From Candidatus Nanohalarchaeota archaeon (lineage in GTDB: Archaea; EX4484-52), in contig QMVB01000009.1 of assembly GCA_003660905.1 (NCBI GenBank), positions 1-22,750 on the forward strand: a stretch of DNA of 22,750 nucleotides. The letters run 5' to 3'. Each line of letters opens with the position of its first letter. Positions within the stretch are counted from its first letter, which is position 1. The position numbers were made by a program, and so were the translations under genes. The notes under the pieces are model-generated. The model searched no databases, was not told the DNA's origin, and saw only the letters and a program-made list of their open reading frames with translations. Below, one piece after another: positions 15,640 through 22,750 of this stretch.

Positions 15640-16341
15640 TTATTCTATAATTTTTTTTATTTGATCAATTGAATATTCTTTTATTCCTTTTTCTGTCAGA
15701 GTCCATACATTTGCTTCATCTATTTGAAATTTTTCCTCTGCTTTTTTCATTGATTCAACTGCAAGTTTTATCGCCTTGTTTGCATCCATATCTTCCCTGT
15801 ATTGTTTTTCAAGAAATTCATTGACTTTATCTGCGCTTTGCCCGATTGCTCTTGCCCTTGCCTGCATCATAAAGCCGGAAGGGTCTGTTTCGTACAAGAC
15901 AGCATCATGGTTCACTCCTCCAATTAAAAAAGATACGCCATATGGTCTTACTCCTGCATACTGAGTATAAAGCTGTTTTTTGTCTGCTATGAATTTTGCA
16001 AGAGAAAATATAGAAATCGGCTCATTATACATAATCTGATTTTGCTGTGCTTTTATTCTTGCATCATCTATCAAAAGACGCGCATCTGCAATAAGACCAG
16101 CGCTTGCAGCAGCAATATGCTCATCTATCTTGAATATTTTTTCAATTGAAAGCACGATATTGGAATGCCTTTTTTTTGTGCAAAATACAACTGTTTTCTC
16201 TTTTTTGTTCAGGCAAACAGAAACAACACAACTGCCTTTTTTCACTGCTTCTCTGGCATATTCTACCTGAAACAATCTTCCGTCCGGACTAAATGTTGTA
16301 ATGGCTCTGTCATAGCCCATGTTTTCATTCATTATTTCCAT
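15640..16341 (-). CDS. psmA: Proteasome alpha subunit
   Basis: This 233-residue protein forms the outer rings of the archaeal 20S proteasome, which gate entry of unfolded proteins. It has the alpha-type N-terminal signature YDRAITTFSPDGRLFQVEY (residues 10-28). It also has the KRHSNIV-type pore loop region and GVRPYGVS, and lacks the catalytic N-terminal threonine of beta subunits. Length is normal. The start at 16341 is 25 bp from a strong TATA element, so a leaderless mRNA is likely. M4 and M8 are alternatives. The beta subunit is not in the window. It is probably co-transcribed with porA (4-bp gap). Confidence 0.96.
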   Translation of the reverse strand: MEIMNENMGYDRAITTFSPDGRLFQVEYAREAVKKGSCVVSVCLNKKEKTVVFCTKKRHSNIVLSIEKIFKIDEHIAAASAGLIADARLLIDDARIKAQQNQIMYNEPISIFSLAKFIADKKQLYTQYAGVRPYGVSFLIGGVNHDAVLYETDPSGFMMQARARAIGQSADKVNEFLEKQYREDMDANKAIKLAVESMKKAEEKFQIDEANVWTLTEKGIKEYSIDQIKKIIE

Positions 16342-16360
16342 AAGAATTATAATACAAAAA

Positions 16361-16370
16361 TTTTATATAT
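16361..16370 (-). promoter_or_regulatory. TATA box of psmA-porA
   Basis: On the minus strand ATATATAAAA is centred about 25 bp before the psmA start codon. It lies in the 33-bp gap after the pilus operon, so the proteasome gene has its own promoter. Confidence 0.5.
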
Positions 16371-16374
16371 ATTG

Positions 16375-17379
16375 TTATATACCGAGTATTCCGCCAAATA
16401 CTATAAACAAGAATTTTTTTACGGAAAAGAATATAATCAACGCCACAATCGCAAAGGCAGGAGAATATTTCAGCATTGCCTTTGTATTTCCTGTTTGTAT
16501 CAGGGATATCAAAATCCCGCCGCATATCGTTGTTAGAAGAATAGCATATATTGAGAAATTATGCAGTGCATTGAGGTCTATATCAGGTGAACTAACGCTG
16601 ATTGAACTGGTCAGGCTTCCCTGAATAGATGCAACATCACCGCTCTGGCTTGCTGAAGAAGACCACATAGATGTCAGGCTATATGTAAGAAAATTAGATA
16701 CTGCAAACAGAAAAGGGGCTCCAAGAACAGCTGCAATAAAAATGAAGATGGTATACATCATGACAGAGGCCTGAATTTCTTTCCTGAGTGTTTCTGTATT
16801 TTGGATATCCACTGCTGTCTCCTCAAGCAGCTTTGCGACAGCCCCTCCTGACCTAAGTCCTTCAACAAGCAATTTAACGGTATTCGAGAGAAGCTTTGAT
16901 TTTATTTTTCTTAAAAGAAATGTAAATGCCTTTTCCACAGGAACACCGCCGTAAATGTCAAGAGCAACTTTTTTGAATTCAATTCCTATTGCCCCGAATT
17001 CGGGTCTTGCAGAAAAAAGCATCGCTCTGTCTATTGTGAGCCCTGATTTGATGTTTGATGAAGTCAAAAACAGGATATCCGGCAGCATTTCCTCTATTTT
17101 TTTGCTTCTCTTGTCAGCCATAATAGAATACCGTATGTATGGGCTTATGGGACCAATGCACAGAATAATAGTAACTATTATCCCTATTTGCATATAGCTG
17201 TATATTTTAATCCATATCAAATAGATTAAAACAATTACTGCCACTATGTAAAAGAAAAAGAATATGTTTATGACATTATTTGGAGAAAACTTCTCTATAC
17301 CTGCAAATCTGGCTTCTCTTTCCAACCTTTCTTTATATGCACTTGGAAATGATTGGTATAGTTTTTCTCTTTTATCCAT
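16375..17379 (-). CDS. Type II secretion/pilus platform protein (GspF/TadC/FlaJ-like)
   Basis: This 334-residue inner-membrane protein belongs to the T2SF family, which forms the platform under type IV pili and archaella. Membrane segments are near 38-58, 66-86, 205-228, 275-295 and 308-330. Between the first pairs lies the conserved cytoplasmic segment with EEMLPDILFLTSSNIKSG and LLVEGLRSGGAVAKLLEE, typical of TadC/FlaJ. A Ser-rich loop (about 230-265) probably lies outside. It is the last gene of the operon with a second T2SF protein and the ATPase, 5 bp after its neighbour. Which filament is assembled cannot be told, because no clear major pilin is next to it. Confidence 0.9.
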   Translation of the reverse strand: MDKREKLYQSFPSAYKERLEREARFAGIEKFSPNNVINIFFFFYIVAVIVLIYLIWIKIYSYMQIGIIVTIILCIGPISPYIRYSIMADKRSKKIEEMLPDILFLTSSNIKSGLTIDRAMLFSARPEFGAIGIEFKKVALDIYGGVPVEKAFTFLLRKIKSKLLSNTVKLLVEGLRSGGAVAKLLEETAVDIQNTETLRKEIQASVMMYTIFIFIAAVLGAPFLFAVSNFLTYSLTSMWSSSASQSGDVASIQGSLTSSISVSSPDIDLNALHNFSIYAILLTTICGGILISLIQTGNTKAMLKYSPAFAIVALIIFFSVKKFLFIVFGGILGI

Positions 17380-17384
17380 AATAA

Positions 17385-18257
17385 TTAAATCTGTATTACT
17401 GGTCTCCTTGTCTTTATCACATTCAAAAACATTATCTGAAATATAAACAACACGAACAATATTGAATAAAGAATTGTACTGCTTATTCTGCCCCCGACAA
17501 AAGTTGTAAGTATTGTAAGGAATGTTATTCCAAGGGACGGGACAATTACTGCAAAAAGCATATACATAAGGGTCAATGGATTTAGCTCCTGCCCGTATTT
17601 TTTGATAGACAGCAGTTGCTCTTTTAGCATATTTTCAACTATGTTGGAAAGAGCGATTTCAAGCGTTGTTCCGGTTTTCATGGCATTTAAAATCTGCCAG
17701 AAGCTTTTCCTGTATGAAGCAGAAGGACTTCGGAGAATACTGTCTTCTATTGCTTCAATTTCTGATTTCCCTCCATTTATTTGGCTTACTACTTCCTTAA
17801 ATTCTTGTGATACAGCACCGTACCCTTCTGATATATTTACCAGTCCCTCGTAAATAGGAATTCCTGATCTTATTTCAACCAGCAAATGCCGCATTGCATA
17901 TGGAAGCTCCCCATCCATTTGCCTCGCTCTTCTTTTTGCCATTATATTTGGTTTGGCGAGGATGGTGTACATCATCATCAAAAAAAAAAGAGGAATACTG
18001 GCAAAAGCAATTTTTAGGATAATGATATCCTTAAGTATGAACCACATGAAAAAAAGAGTAAAAAATATCATGACGCTGCTTTTGACAGCAGAATACAGAG
18101 CATAAGCAATATATTCTTCAACAGAGTATCTTTTTTTTGCATGAATCAGGTCAACTTTTATTCCTTGTAAATAAGGAGCTATTTTTTTTGCATATTTGTA
18201 GAAAATTCGTGATTTTCTCATTAATTTCCTTTCAAGATTATTTTTCACTTTAACCAC
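17385..18257 (-). CDS. Second type II secretion/pilus platform protein (GspF/TadC-like)
   Basis: This 290-residue paralogue of the next gene also has the T2SF signature: ELPYAMRHLLVEIRSG in the first cytoplasmic segment and a second half-repeat, ILNAMKTGTTLEIALSNI. Membrane segments are near 57-75, 80-100, 225-248 and 258-280. Having two platform proteins after one ATPase matches many archaeal type IV pilus loci, where the pair is thought to form a heteromeric platform. The start is GTG at 18257; no ATG occurs before M13 (18221), so the N-terminus is uncertain. It lies 9 bp after the ATPase gene. Confidence 0.88.
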   Translation of the reverse strand: MVKVKNNLERKLMRKSRIFYKYAKKIAPYLQGIKVDLIHAKKRYSVEEYIAYALYSAVKSSVMIFFTLFFMWFILKDIIILKIAFASIPLFFLMMMYTILAKPNIMAKRRARQMDGELPYAMRHLLVEIRSGIPIYEGLVNISEGYGAVSQEFKEVVSQINGGKSEIEAIEDSILRSPSASYRKSFWQILNAMKTGTTLEIALSNIVENMLKEQLLSIKKYGQELNPLTLMYMLFAVIVPSLGITFLTILTTFVGGRISSTILYSILFVLFIFQIMFLNVIKTRRPVIQI

Positions 18258-18266
18258 TTTTTCTAT

Positions 18267-19790
18267 TTATTTATTTATTTCTGCGTAGAGTTTATCTCCC
18301 AGTATTTCTTTCGGAGATTTGCTTCCTACTGCTGCTGCAATTACTGTTTTCTCATCGCGATAGTATTCCGCGAGTATTTTTCCAACTGAATCCACTGTTT
18401 TTATTTTATTCTTCATCATCCAGTCCAGAATCATCACTTTATTCGCCAAATCTTTTTCTATCTCTTCCTTTGTCATTCCGGAGTACATTGAAATTTCATC
18501 ATAAATCCTGTAGACTTCGTTTATCTTTTCAACAGTATCGGTTTGCGCATTCCACCGGTAGATTAGGTTTATTTTGCACTTATCATCAACAGATATCAAT
18601 TCCGCAACCTCTGTGGTTCTCCGGATTCCCTTTCTCCTGTGCCTGTATTGAACAACAATTATATGCAGGGCACTTAGCATTGATTCTGCCAAATTCATTG
18701 GCGCATTGATAAGCCGCTGGTAAACCTGTTCTGCACGATCTCCATGAAATGTAGCATAGGCACTATGCCCTGTTCTTATTGCCTCGAACATAACTTCTGC
18801 TTCTTTTGCCCTTCTGATCTCTCCAATAATCAACCTGTCTGGTCTCATACGCAGTGCATTTACCATAAGATCAAGCATTGTGATTTCTCCTTTCCCCTCG
18901 GGATTAGCTCCTCTTGATGACAAAGGAACCCAGTGCAAAAACCGGGGAAGCTGTATTTCACGGGTATCTTCAATTGAGATGATCCTCTGGTTTGGAGGAA
19001 TGAACGGCAAAATTACACCGAGCATAGATGTCTTTCCAGAAGCAGTTCCTCCCGAAACAAGAATGTTTAATTCATATTGAATTGCGAGCCACAGGAATGC
19101 GGCGATATCTTTTGAAAATGTCTTGGCTTCAATGAAATGAATCACTGTCCATGGGGATCGCGAAAATTTTCTTATTGTGATTGTATTTCCTTTTGTTGAA
19201 ATCGGGAAAATTGTGGCATTTACTCTGTCCCCTGTAGTTAGGTGCGCATCCATCAGAGGATGAAGATTTGAAATCTGCATTCCAACGCGCCGTCCGATTG
19301 CAGAAGAGTAATTATATATCTCTTCTTCATTTTTCAGGTAAATATTTGTCTTTACCCAATTGTGCCTTTTATGATATACCCACACCGGGTCCTTGTGGCA
19401 GTTCACAACGATTTCTTCCAGATTAGGGTCATTCAGTATCAGTTCAATATCCCCTAAGCCCAGCATATCGTGGACAAGAGTCCCTGCCAAAACTTTTTTT
19501 TCTTTTTCAGCAAGGTTTGGGAGATATGTTTCAAGCATCTCGATTGCTTTTTCCCTGAATTTTTTTTTCACGCCTTTAAACACTTTCGGGTCAATAAATT
19601 CTTTTGTGCTCAATGGAACGACCTTTATTAGTTCATCCTTTATTTCATCCAGCACGACCTGTATCCCAAGAGAAATCTTTCTTTTTTTTAGATTATAGAT
19701 AGGGACATATTCTGTATTGGTCTCTTCTATAATAATTTCTGCCTCAACTTCATCAGAATTGATTTTATAGCTTTCTATGTCTTTTTTCAT
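18267..19790 (-). CDS. Type IV pilus/archaellum assembly ATPase (TadA/FlaI-like)
   Basis: This 507-residue secretion ATPase drives filament assembly at the membrane. It has an N-terminal domain (about 1-215) with ELILNDPNLEEIVVN and the linker GRRVG. The catalytic core holds Walker A GGTASGKT (247-254), an Asp box EDTRE (274-278), Walker B RLIIGEIR (319-326) and a His box GHSAYATFHGD (341-351). All key residues are present. Length fits archaeal PilB/TadA-type ATPases, which carry an N-terminal extension. It is the first gene of a three-gene operon with two platform proteins. The promoter is shared with the divergent eL37 gene across 51 bp. I cannot tell adhesion pilus from archaellum, but no other archaellum genes are visible. 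Confidence 0.95.
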   Translation of the reverse strand: MKKDIESYKINSDEVEAEIIIEETNTEYVPIYNLKKRKISLGIQVVLDEIKDELIKVVPLSTKEFIDPKVFKGVKKKFREKAIEMLETYLPNLAEKEKKVLAGTLVHDMLGLGDIELILNDPNLEEIVVNCHKDPVWVYHKRHNWVKTNIYLKNEEEIYNYSSAIGRRVGMQISNLHPLMDAHLTTGDRVNATIFPISTKGNTITIRKFSRSPWTVIHFIEAKTFSKDIAAFLWLAIQYELNILVSGGTASGKTSMLGVILPFIPPNQRIISIEDTREIQLPRFLHWVPLSSRGANPEGKGEITMLDLMVNALRMRPDRLIIGEIRRAKEAEVMFEAIRTGHSAYATFHGDRAEQVYQRLINAPMNLAESMLSALHIIVVQYRHRRKGIRRTTEVAELISVDDKCKINLIYRWNAQTDTVEKINEVYRIYDEISMYSGMTKEEIEKDLANKVMILDWMMKNKIKTVDSVGKILAEYYRDEKTVIAAAVGSKSPKEILGDKLYAEINK

Positions 19791-19813
19791 ATAAATCTAA
19801 AAGCAAGTAAATA

Positions 19814-19821
19814 TTTATAAA
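19814..19821. promoter_or_regulatory. TATA element between pilus ATPase and eL37
   Basis: TTTATAAA is centred 24 bp before the eL37 ATG and about 27 bp before the ATPase ATG on the other strand. One AT-rich core may therefore serve both divergent genes, and both mRNAs would be nearly leaderless. Confidence 0.5.
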
Positions 19822-19841
19822 GATTATATAAATAAAATTTT

Positions 19842-20033
19842 ATGGCTACAGACGGAAAACCATCATTTGGGAAAAAAAATAAAAAAACCCATATTATTTG
19901 CAGAAGATGCGGAAGAGTCGCAATGCACAAAACAAGAAAGATTTGCGCTGCGTGCGGTTTTGGAGCTACAGCTAAGTTGAGAAAATACAGCTGGCAGACA
20001 AAAAGGAAGGTTGTTTCAAAAGCAAGAAAATAA
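19842..20033 (+). CDS. rpl37e: Ribosomal protein eL37
   Basis: This 63-residue zinc-finger protein of the large ribosomal subunit is found in archaea and eukaryotes. It shows GKPSFGKKNKKTH at the start, then the zinc ligands C-x2-C (CRRCGR) and C-x2-C (CAACGFG), and a basic C-terminus with KLRKYSW. Length is typical. It is followed after 16 bp by tRNA-Gly on the same strand, so the two may be co-transcribed. Confidence 0.97.
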   Translation: MATDGKPSFGKKNKKTHIICRRCGRVAMHKTRKICAACGFGATAKLRKYSWQTKRKVVSKARK

Positions 20034-20049
20034 ATTTTTGATGTTTTGA

Positions 20050-20120
20050 GCGAATATAGTCTAGTGGTATGACTTTGGCCTTCCAAGCCAAGGGCCCGGG
20101 TTCAATTCCCGGTATTCGCA
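20050..20120 (+). tRNA. tRNA-Gly (UCC)
   Basis: The sequence folds as a cloverleaf. The acceptor GCGAATA (20050-20056) pairs with TATTCGC (20113-20119), and the discriminator is A. The anticodon stem TTGGC/GCCAA encloses the loop CTTCCAA with anticodon TCC (20082-20084). The T arm is CCGGG/CCCGG with loop TTCAATT. CCA is not encoded and there is no intron. Confidence 0.95.
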
Positions 20121-20127
20121 TGTTTCG

Positions 20128-20251
20128 GTAGTGAACAAATGATTTCGCCGTAAAAATTACAAGAAGTGCGAATTCCGCAATGAGCTCCGAAATCTGCAAA
20201 TATTTCCTAATGCAGTTTGCAATCTTTGAGATATTTTGCTCACACTCTAAA
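20128..20251 (+). repeat. Repeat element copy A, next to tRNA-Gly
   Basis: This copy starts GTAGTGAACAAATGA (20128-20142) and ends TTTGCTCACACTCTAAA (20235-20251). The same ends, and the inner segment with AAGAAG and ATTCCGCAA, recur in copy B (20478-20626). It begins 8 bp after the 3' end of tRNA-Gly. Ends TGAACAAA and TTTGCTCA are inverted with one mismatch. It could be a small mobile element, or half of a duplicated structured RNA. Confidence 0.5.
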
Positions 20252-20430
20252 TACGAGACGCAAAATACGCCTTGAAAAGCGCGGTATTTAGCGTAAGACA
20301 GCGATATTCATAGTATTATTAACGAGTGAACGAAGAAATTCATCGAAACAATTGGATTTTATGAATTTCGATGTGAACCGTTAATAATCTTAAAAAGCAA
20401 AGCAACTCCTACAAGACTTGATTTTTACGG
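20148..20430 (+). ncRNA. Candidate structured RNA region (long-range helix)
   Basis: CCGTAAAAAT then CAAG (20148-20163, with a 2-base bulge) pairs with CTTG then ATTTTTACGG (20417-20430), closing a domain of about 280 nt. Inside it are CTGCA/TGCAG (20193-20215) and TAAATAC/GTATTTA near 20248-20290. There is also a perfect 10-bp stem ATTATTAACG/CGTTAATAAT (20315-20324 with 20379-20388), which holds a nested GAAATTCAT/ATGAATTTC stem. No open reading frame is convincing here. I found none of the conserved blocks of RNase P RNA or SRP RNA. The strand is assumed from the neighbouring eL37 and tRNA-Gly transcription. Confidence 0.4.
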
Positions 20431-20467
20431 TTTTTCTGCACGTAATATTTGCAAGGATGCAGAAAAA
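20431..20467. repeat. 10-bp inverted repeat (hairpin)
   Basis: TTTTTCTGCA (20431-20440) is perfectly complementary to TGCAGAAAAA (20458-20467) around a 17-nt loop. It directly follows the long-range helix. On either strand it ends in a run of T or A, so it might work as a terminator-like or processing structure. Confidence 0.55.
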
Positions 20468-20477
20468 TGTCATAAGT

Positions 20478-20626
20478 GTAGTGAACAAATGAATTTCCTG
20501 CAACTTTTGTAAGAAGAGGATTCCGCAACGATCTATAACATAGCGTATTACAAGCGGTGTTGTAGATTGCTGCGGATTCGGTTATTTTACAAGACATACA
20601 GCGAATTCCTTTGCTCATCCTCTAAA
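20478..20626. repeat. Repeat element copy B, rod-like hairpin next to tRNA-Tyr
   Basis: The two ends form an imperfect 19-bp inverted repeat (20482-20500 with 20598-20616). Inside are TTGTAA/TTACAA (20507-20512 with 20587-20592) and an 18-bp stem with one mismatch (20523-20540 with 20558-20575). Together they would fold as one long rod of about 150 nt. The element stops 2 bp from the 3' end of the minus-strand tRNA-Tyr. It shares ends with copy A beside tRNA-Gly. Confidence 0.6.
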
Positions 20627-20628
20627 AA

Positions 20629-20750
20629 TCCCGTCGCCCGGACTTGAACCGGGAACAACTCGGTAACTGCTAAACAAATGCCTGCTGGCAAAAAGCACAT
20701 TTTTTGCGCTCTTCTACAGCCGAGCACTCTACCAATTGAGTTACAACGGG
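20629..20750 (-). tRNA. tRNA-Tyr (GUA) with intron
   Basis: On the minus strand the acceptor CCCGTTG pairs with CGACGGG with discriminator A. C1-G72 is the archaeal tRNA-Tyr identity pair. The D stem is ACTC/GAGT. The anticodon stem CTCGG/CCGAG carries the loop C-T-G-T-A-G-(intron)-A, so the anticodon is GTA. The T arm is CCCGG/CCGGG with loop TTCAAGT. CCA is not encoded. Without the intron the tRNA is 73 nt. Confidence 0.93.
20665..20713 (-). other. tRNA-Tyr intron, 49 nt, after position 37
   Basis: The intron lies between G37 and A38, the standard archaeal position. A bulge-helix-bulge can be drawn: CTGT (32-35) with intron GCAG as the four-pair helix (one G-U), and 3-nt bulges AGA and TTA. 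Each bulge is cut after its second base. GCAAAAA and TTTTTGC form a hairpin within the intron. Removal would be by the tRNA splicing endonuclease. Confidence 0.85.
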
Positions 20751-20775
20751 ATATCTATCTATATATATGTGTTAA

Positions 20776-20790
20776 TTTTTAAAATATATT
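20776..20790. promoter_or_regulatory. TATA region between tRNA-Tyr and rnp4
   Basis: TTTTTAAAATATATT is centred about 22-25 bp before the rnp4 ATG at 20805, consistent with a leaderless mRNA. It also lies about 30 bp before the tRNA-Tyr 5' end on the other strand, so it may serve both. A second run of TATATATA lies at 20758-20768. Confidence 0.45.
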
Positions 20791-20804
20791 ATCTTATCCT
20801 GTTT

Positions 20805-21125
20805 ATGAAGCGCAAAATGATTATAAAAAACAAAAAAGAGCAGTCTATAATCGCTAAAGCAAGAATCGAAATACTCTATCATCTGACATTGGAATCTTTG
20901 AAAAACAAGGACATTGAACTGGCAAAAAACAGCGTAGCGCTCATCCAGAAAATTTCAAGGAAAAACAGGATTTCCCTGAAAAAATACAGGTGGTTTTTCT
21001 GCAAAAAGTGCTTTTTTCCTTATAGCGCAGAGAGCATAAGCATTTCAACAGATGCGCAAACAAGGACACTGAACATTTTATGCAAAAAATGCGGTCATAT
21101 TAGGAGAAAAATATTGAAAAAATAA
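20805..21125 (+). CDS. rnp4: Ribonuclease P protein component 4 (Rpp21-like)
   Basis: This 106-residue zinc-binding protein is part of archaeal RNase P, which cuts the 5' leader from precursor tRNAs. The N-terminal half is two long helices (AKARIEILYHLTLESL and AKNSVALIQKISRKNRIS), and the C-terminal half is a zinc ribbon with C-x2-C pairs FCKKCF and LCKKCGH. An open frame extends upstream to 20736, but that stretch is hydrophobic, overlaps the tRNA-Tyr gene, and precedes the TATA element, so I start at 20805. It converges on the STT3 gene with a 9-bp gap. Being next to an intron-containing tRNA is fitting, but may be chance. Confidence 0.92.
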   Translation: MKRKMIIKNKKEQSIIAKARIEILYHLTLESLKNKDIELAKNSVALIQKISRKNRISLKKYRWFFCKKCFFPYSAESISISTDAQTRTLNILCKKCGHIRRKILKK

Positions 21126-21134
21126 TTTGACTGA

Positions 21135-22750
21135 TTAATACTCATAAAGAGACGGTTCTTTTGTCATTTCAGAAATGTTTACTTTTTCTGATTCATTATC
21201 CTTTTCTTCTCTTAATTTGTATATTTTTATTTCATCGTTGTCAAAGACTTTTTCCAGAAAAGCGATGTTGTATGCATCGAAAATATACATTCTTGCAAAG
21301 TTTGAAAGACCGGGCGTTTTGGTAGGATATGGAATGTACGTTCCGTATTTGGAAAACAGAAGGCACATGTCTGCGACATTTTCTGTCTGGTTTGGCGCCA
21401 AATCCACAAGCCCGTCCTGAGTGCACAGGTATTTTATTTTCATGTTTTGCATTCCCTGAGTCATCATTATGTTTCCCATCAAGCCGCCGTTTTCGCTAAC
21501 AGGAACAGAGATTATGCCTCCTCCAAAATCATAGAGGGCAATTGTCAGGTTGTTTTTCTTCTCCATTTTTGGCTGTGGCAGGGGCGCAAAATAGTTTTCC
21601 GGCTTGCCGAAGAGATTGTCTTCTTCATAATAGTCATTGGTTTCTCCATAATGACCAATCCTGCTCATCATAGGGTATTTTCCAATTAATGTCCTGTCCA
21701 CTACCATATAATCTGCTCTATAAGCAATCATAAGGTCTTTTATATGAGTAATATTCGTATCTGTAAACATCTGCGCAAGATTCTCGTTTACTGTACGGTT
21801 CTTGTTCATTCCATCCGCTGTGCTCGCCCGCTCTCCTGCGGTCTGGAACCAATATCCATAATCCCACCAGCTCATTATTGCTGCGTCTTCCGGAGTATTT
21901 TCTTTCATCCATTTCATTGCTTCCTGCCATTTGGCATCAAATGTCAGTCCGGTGTATTTGTTTACAACAAAAGCAGAAGAGATATTTACAGAGATAAAAC
22001 CTATTGCTATTGCAATGGCGATTATTTTTGTGAAAGGGATATTGATTTCTTCATTGCTGTCCTCGTCGTTTTTGTCAGAGCCTCTTATTCGGTTCGCAAG
22101 ATTATCAAATTGTCTGCTTTTTATTAATTTTTTCCCATACTCCATTAAATAAGATGCGCCAAATCCTGCCATTATGCAAAACGGAGCGCCAAGCAGGAAC
22201 ATGACCCTGATGTATTTCAATGAGCCGTGTATTGATGATGCCGTCCATAGGACAACCAATAGGACGCCTATATTTGTGCTGTAATATGAAACAAAAAGCA
22301 CAAAGGCAATTAATCCATAGTAAAAATTAAAATATCCAAGCAATGGGACCGCAATTAAAGCAATATAGAAAATATCCTTGCTTTTATAATTTTGTCTTTT
22401 CAGGTATAGTTGATATAATATAAATACTGCGCAAACCCATACAAGAGAAATTACACTAAAAATAGACAATATTCTCCCAGTTAAATTATACGATTTATCT
22501 TCATTGAACATCGGTTTATTTAAGATTTGCTGAAGATAACTTATGCCTGATGCAACATTGAATTGCCCTTTGATTGCGTCAAGCGAGCCAGGGGCATTTT
22601 CTGCAACAGTTGAGCCGATTACTCCTTTTTCCAGGCTTACAAGCCCGGTTACTGAAGTTATCATGCGGGCGCAGAAAGGAGAGAAGAAAGATCCAATTAA
22701 AATCAGAAAAACAGCGCCTAAAATTGAGGCAGGAACGATATATTTGTGCA
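21135..22750 (-). CDS. aglB: Oligosaccharyltransferase STT3/AglB, 5' part missing
   Basis: This membrane enzyme transfers a lipid-linked glycan to Asn in N-x-S/T of exported proteins. The frame is open to the window edge and 28 further residues precede the ATG at 22664, so that ATG is internal and the N-terminal membrane part lies outside. Visible features are FFSPFCAR, the external loop motif TVAENAP, and several membrane segments. The catalytic-domain signature WWDYGYW follows, then a DK-like segment VDRTLIGKYPMM. The acidic C-terminal tail is short. About 538 residues are visible, of a family usually 700-970 long. All parts expected for an active enzyme in this half are present. The glycan and the target proteins cannot be inferred. 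Confidence 0.93.
   Translation of the reverse strand, partial: HKYIVPASILGAVFLILIGSFFSPFCARMITSVTGLVSLEKGVIGSTVAENAPGSLDAIKGQFNVASGISYLQQILNKPMFNEDKSYNLTGRILSIFSVISLVWVCAVFILYQLYLKRQNYKSKDIFYIALIAVPLLGYFNFYYGLIAFVLFVSYYSTNIGVLLVVLWTASSIHGSLKYIRVMFLLGAPFCIMAGFGASYLMEYGKKLIKSRQFDNLANRIRGSDKNDEDSNEEINIPFTKIIAIAIAIGFISVNISSAFVVNKYTGLTFDAKWQEAMKWMKENTPEDAAIMSWWDYGYWFQTAGERASTADGMNKNRTVNENLAQMFTDTNITHIKDLMIAYRADYMVVDRTLIGKYPMMSRIGHYGETNDYYEEDNLFGKPENYFAPLPQPKMEKKNNLTIALYDFGGGIISVPVSENGGLMGNIMMTQGMQNMKIKYLCTQDGLVDLAPNQTENVADMCLLFSKYGTYIPYPTKTPGLSNFARMYIFDAYNIAFLEKVFDNDEIKIYKLREEKDNESEKVNISEMTKEPSLYEY

Noticed and set aside
20121..20628. RNase P RNA or SRP RNA
   Set aside because: I looked for their conserved core blocks near rnp4 and the tRNAs and did not find them. 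Only generic stems are visible.
20736..20804. N-terminal extension of rnp4
   Set aside because: It overlaps tRNA-Tyr and the TATA element, and encodes a hydrophobic stretch absent from this family. The ATG at 20805 fits the family and promoter.

Overview
The window looks like archaeal chromosome, AT-rich and very compact. Archaeal marker genes are aIF5A with a hypusine site, ribosomal protein eL37, the proteasome alpha subunit, RNase P protein Rnp4, an STT3/AglB oligosaccharyltransferase, an archaeal-type topoisomerase I, and a tRNA-Tyr with a C1-G72 pair and an intron after position 37. Promoters are TATA elements about 25 bp before start codons, which suggests many leaderless mRNAs. Gene overlaps of 1-8 bp are common. 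The style fits a small-genome archaeon, possibly DPANN, but I cannot fix the lineage from the sequence.

Layout. (1) 97-3762: an MBL-fold hydrolase and rnhB diverge from a shared promoter. A minus-strand operon follows: acidic coiled-coil protein, aIF5A, circularly permuted GTPase, pilin-like membrane protein. (2) 3835-6042: topA. (3) 6154-11176: a plus-strand two-gene unit. A 1222-residue protein carries an atypical kinase domain (PI3/4K- or HipA-like) and a SAM-methyltransferase domain. It overlaps by 8 bp a second gene for a Bud32/RIO-like kinase. I know no described system with this architecture, so it is the main candidate for something new. (4) 11187-13644: a minus-strand metal-related operon of DUF5320, DUF134, a CDF transporter with a cysteine-rich tail, and a tandem NifX-like protein that appears to start at a non-AUG Ile codon. 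A perfect 20-bp palindrome lies upstream. (5) 13729-16341: proteasome alpha, an isolated porA and a decayed gene. (6) 16375-19790: a type IV pilus/archaellum-like assembly operon with one ATPase and two platform proteins. (7) 19842-21125: eL37, tRNA-Gly(UCC), about 500 bp of non-coding DNA rich in inverted repeats, intron-containing tRNA-Tyr(GUA) on the minus strand, and rnp4. (8) 21135-22750: an STT3/AglB gene cut by the window edge.

How the parts relate. Most genes are housekeeping: translation, tRNA processing, DNA topology and repair, protein turnover. The pilus operon, the pilin-like protein at 1574-2176 and the oligosaccharyltransferase could act together at the cell surface. The least explained parts are the kinase/methyltransferase pair and the non-coding stretch at 20121-20628. 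In the latter, two related elements each lie against the 3' end of a different tRNA gene, and a long-range 14-bp helix encloses several hairpins.
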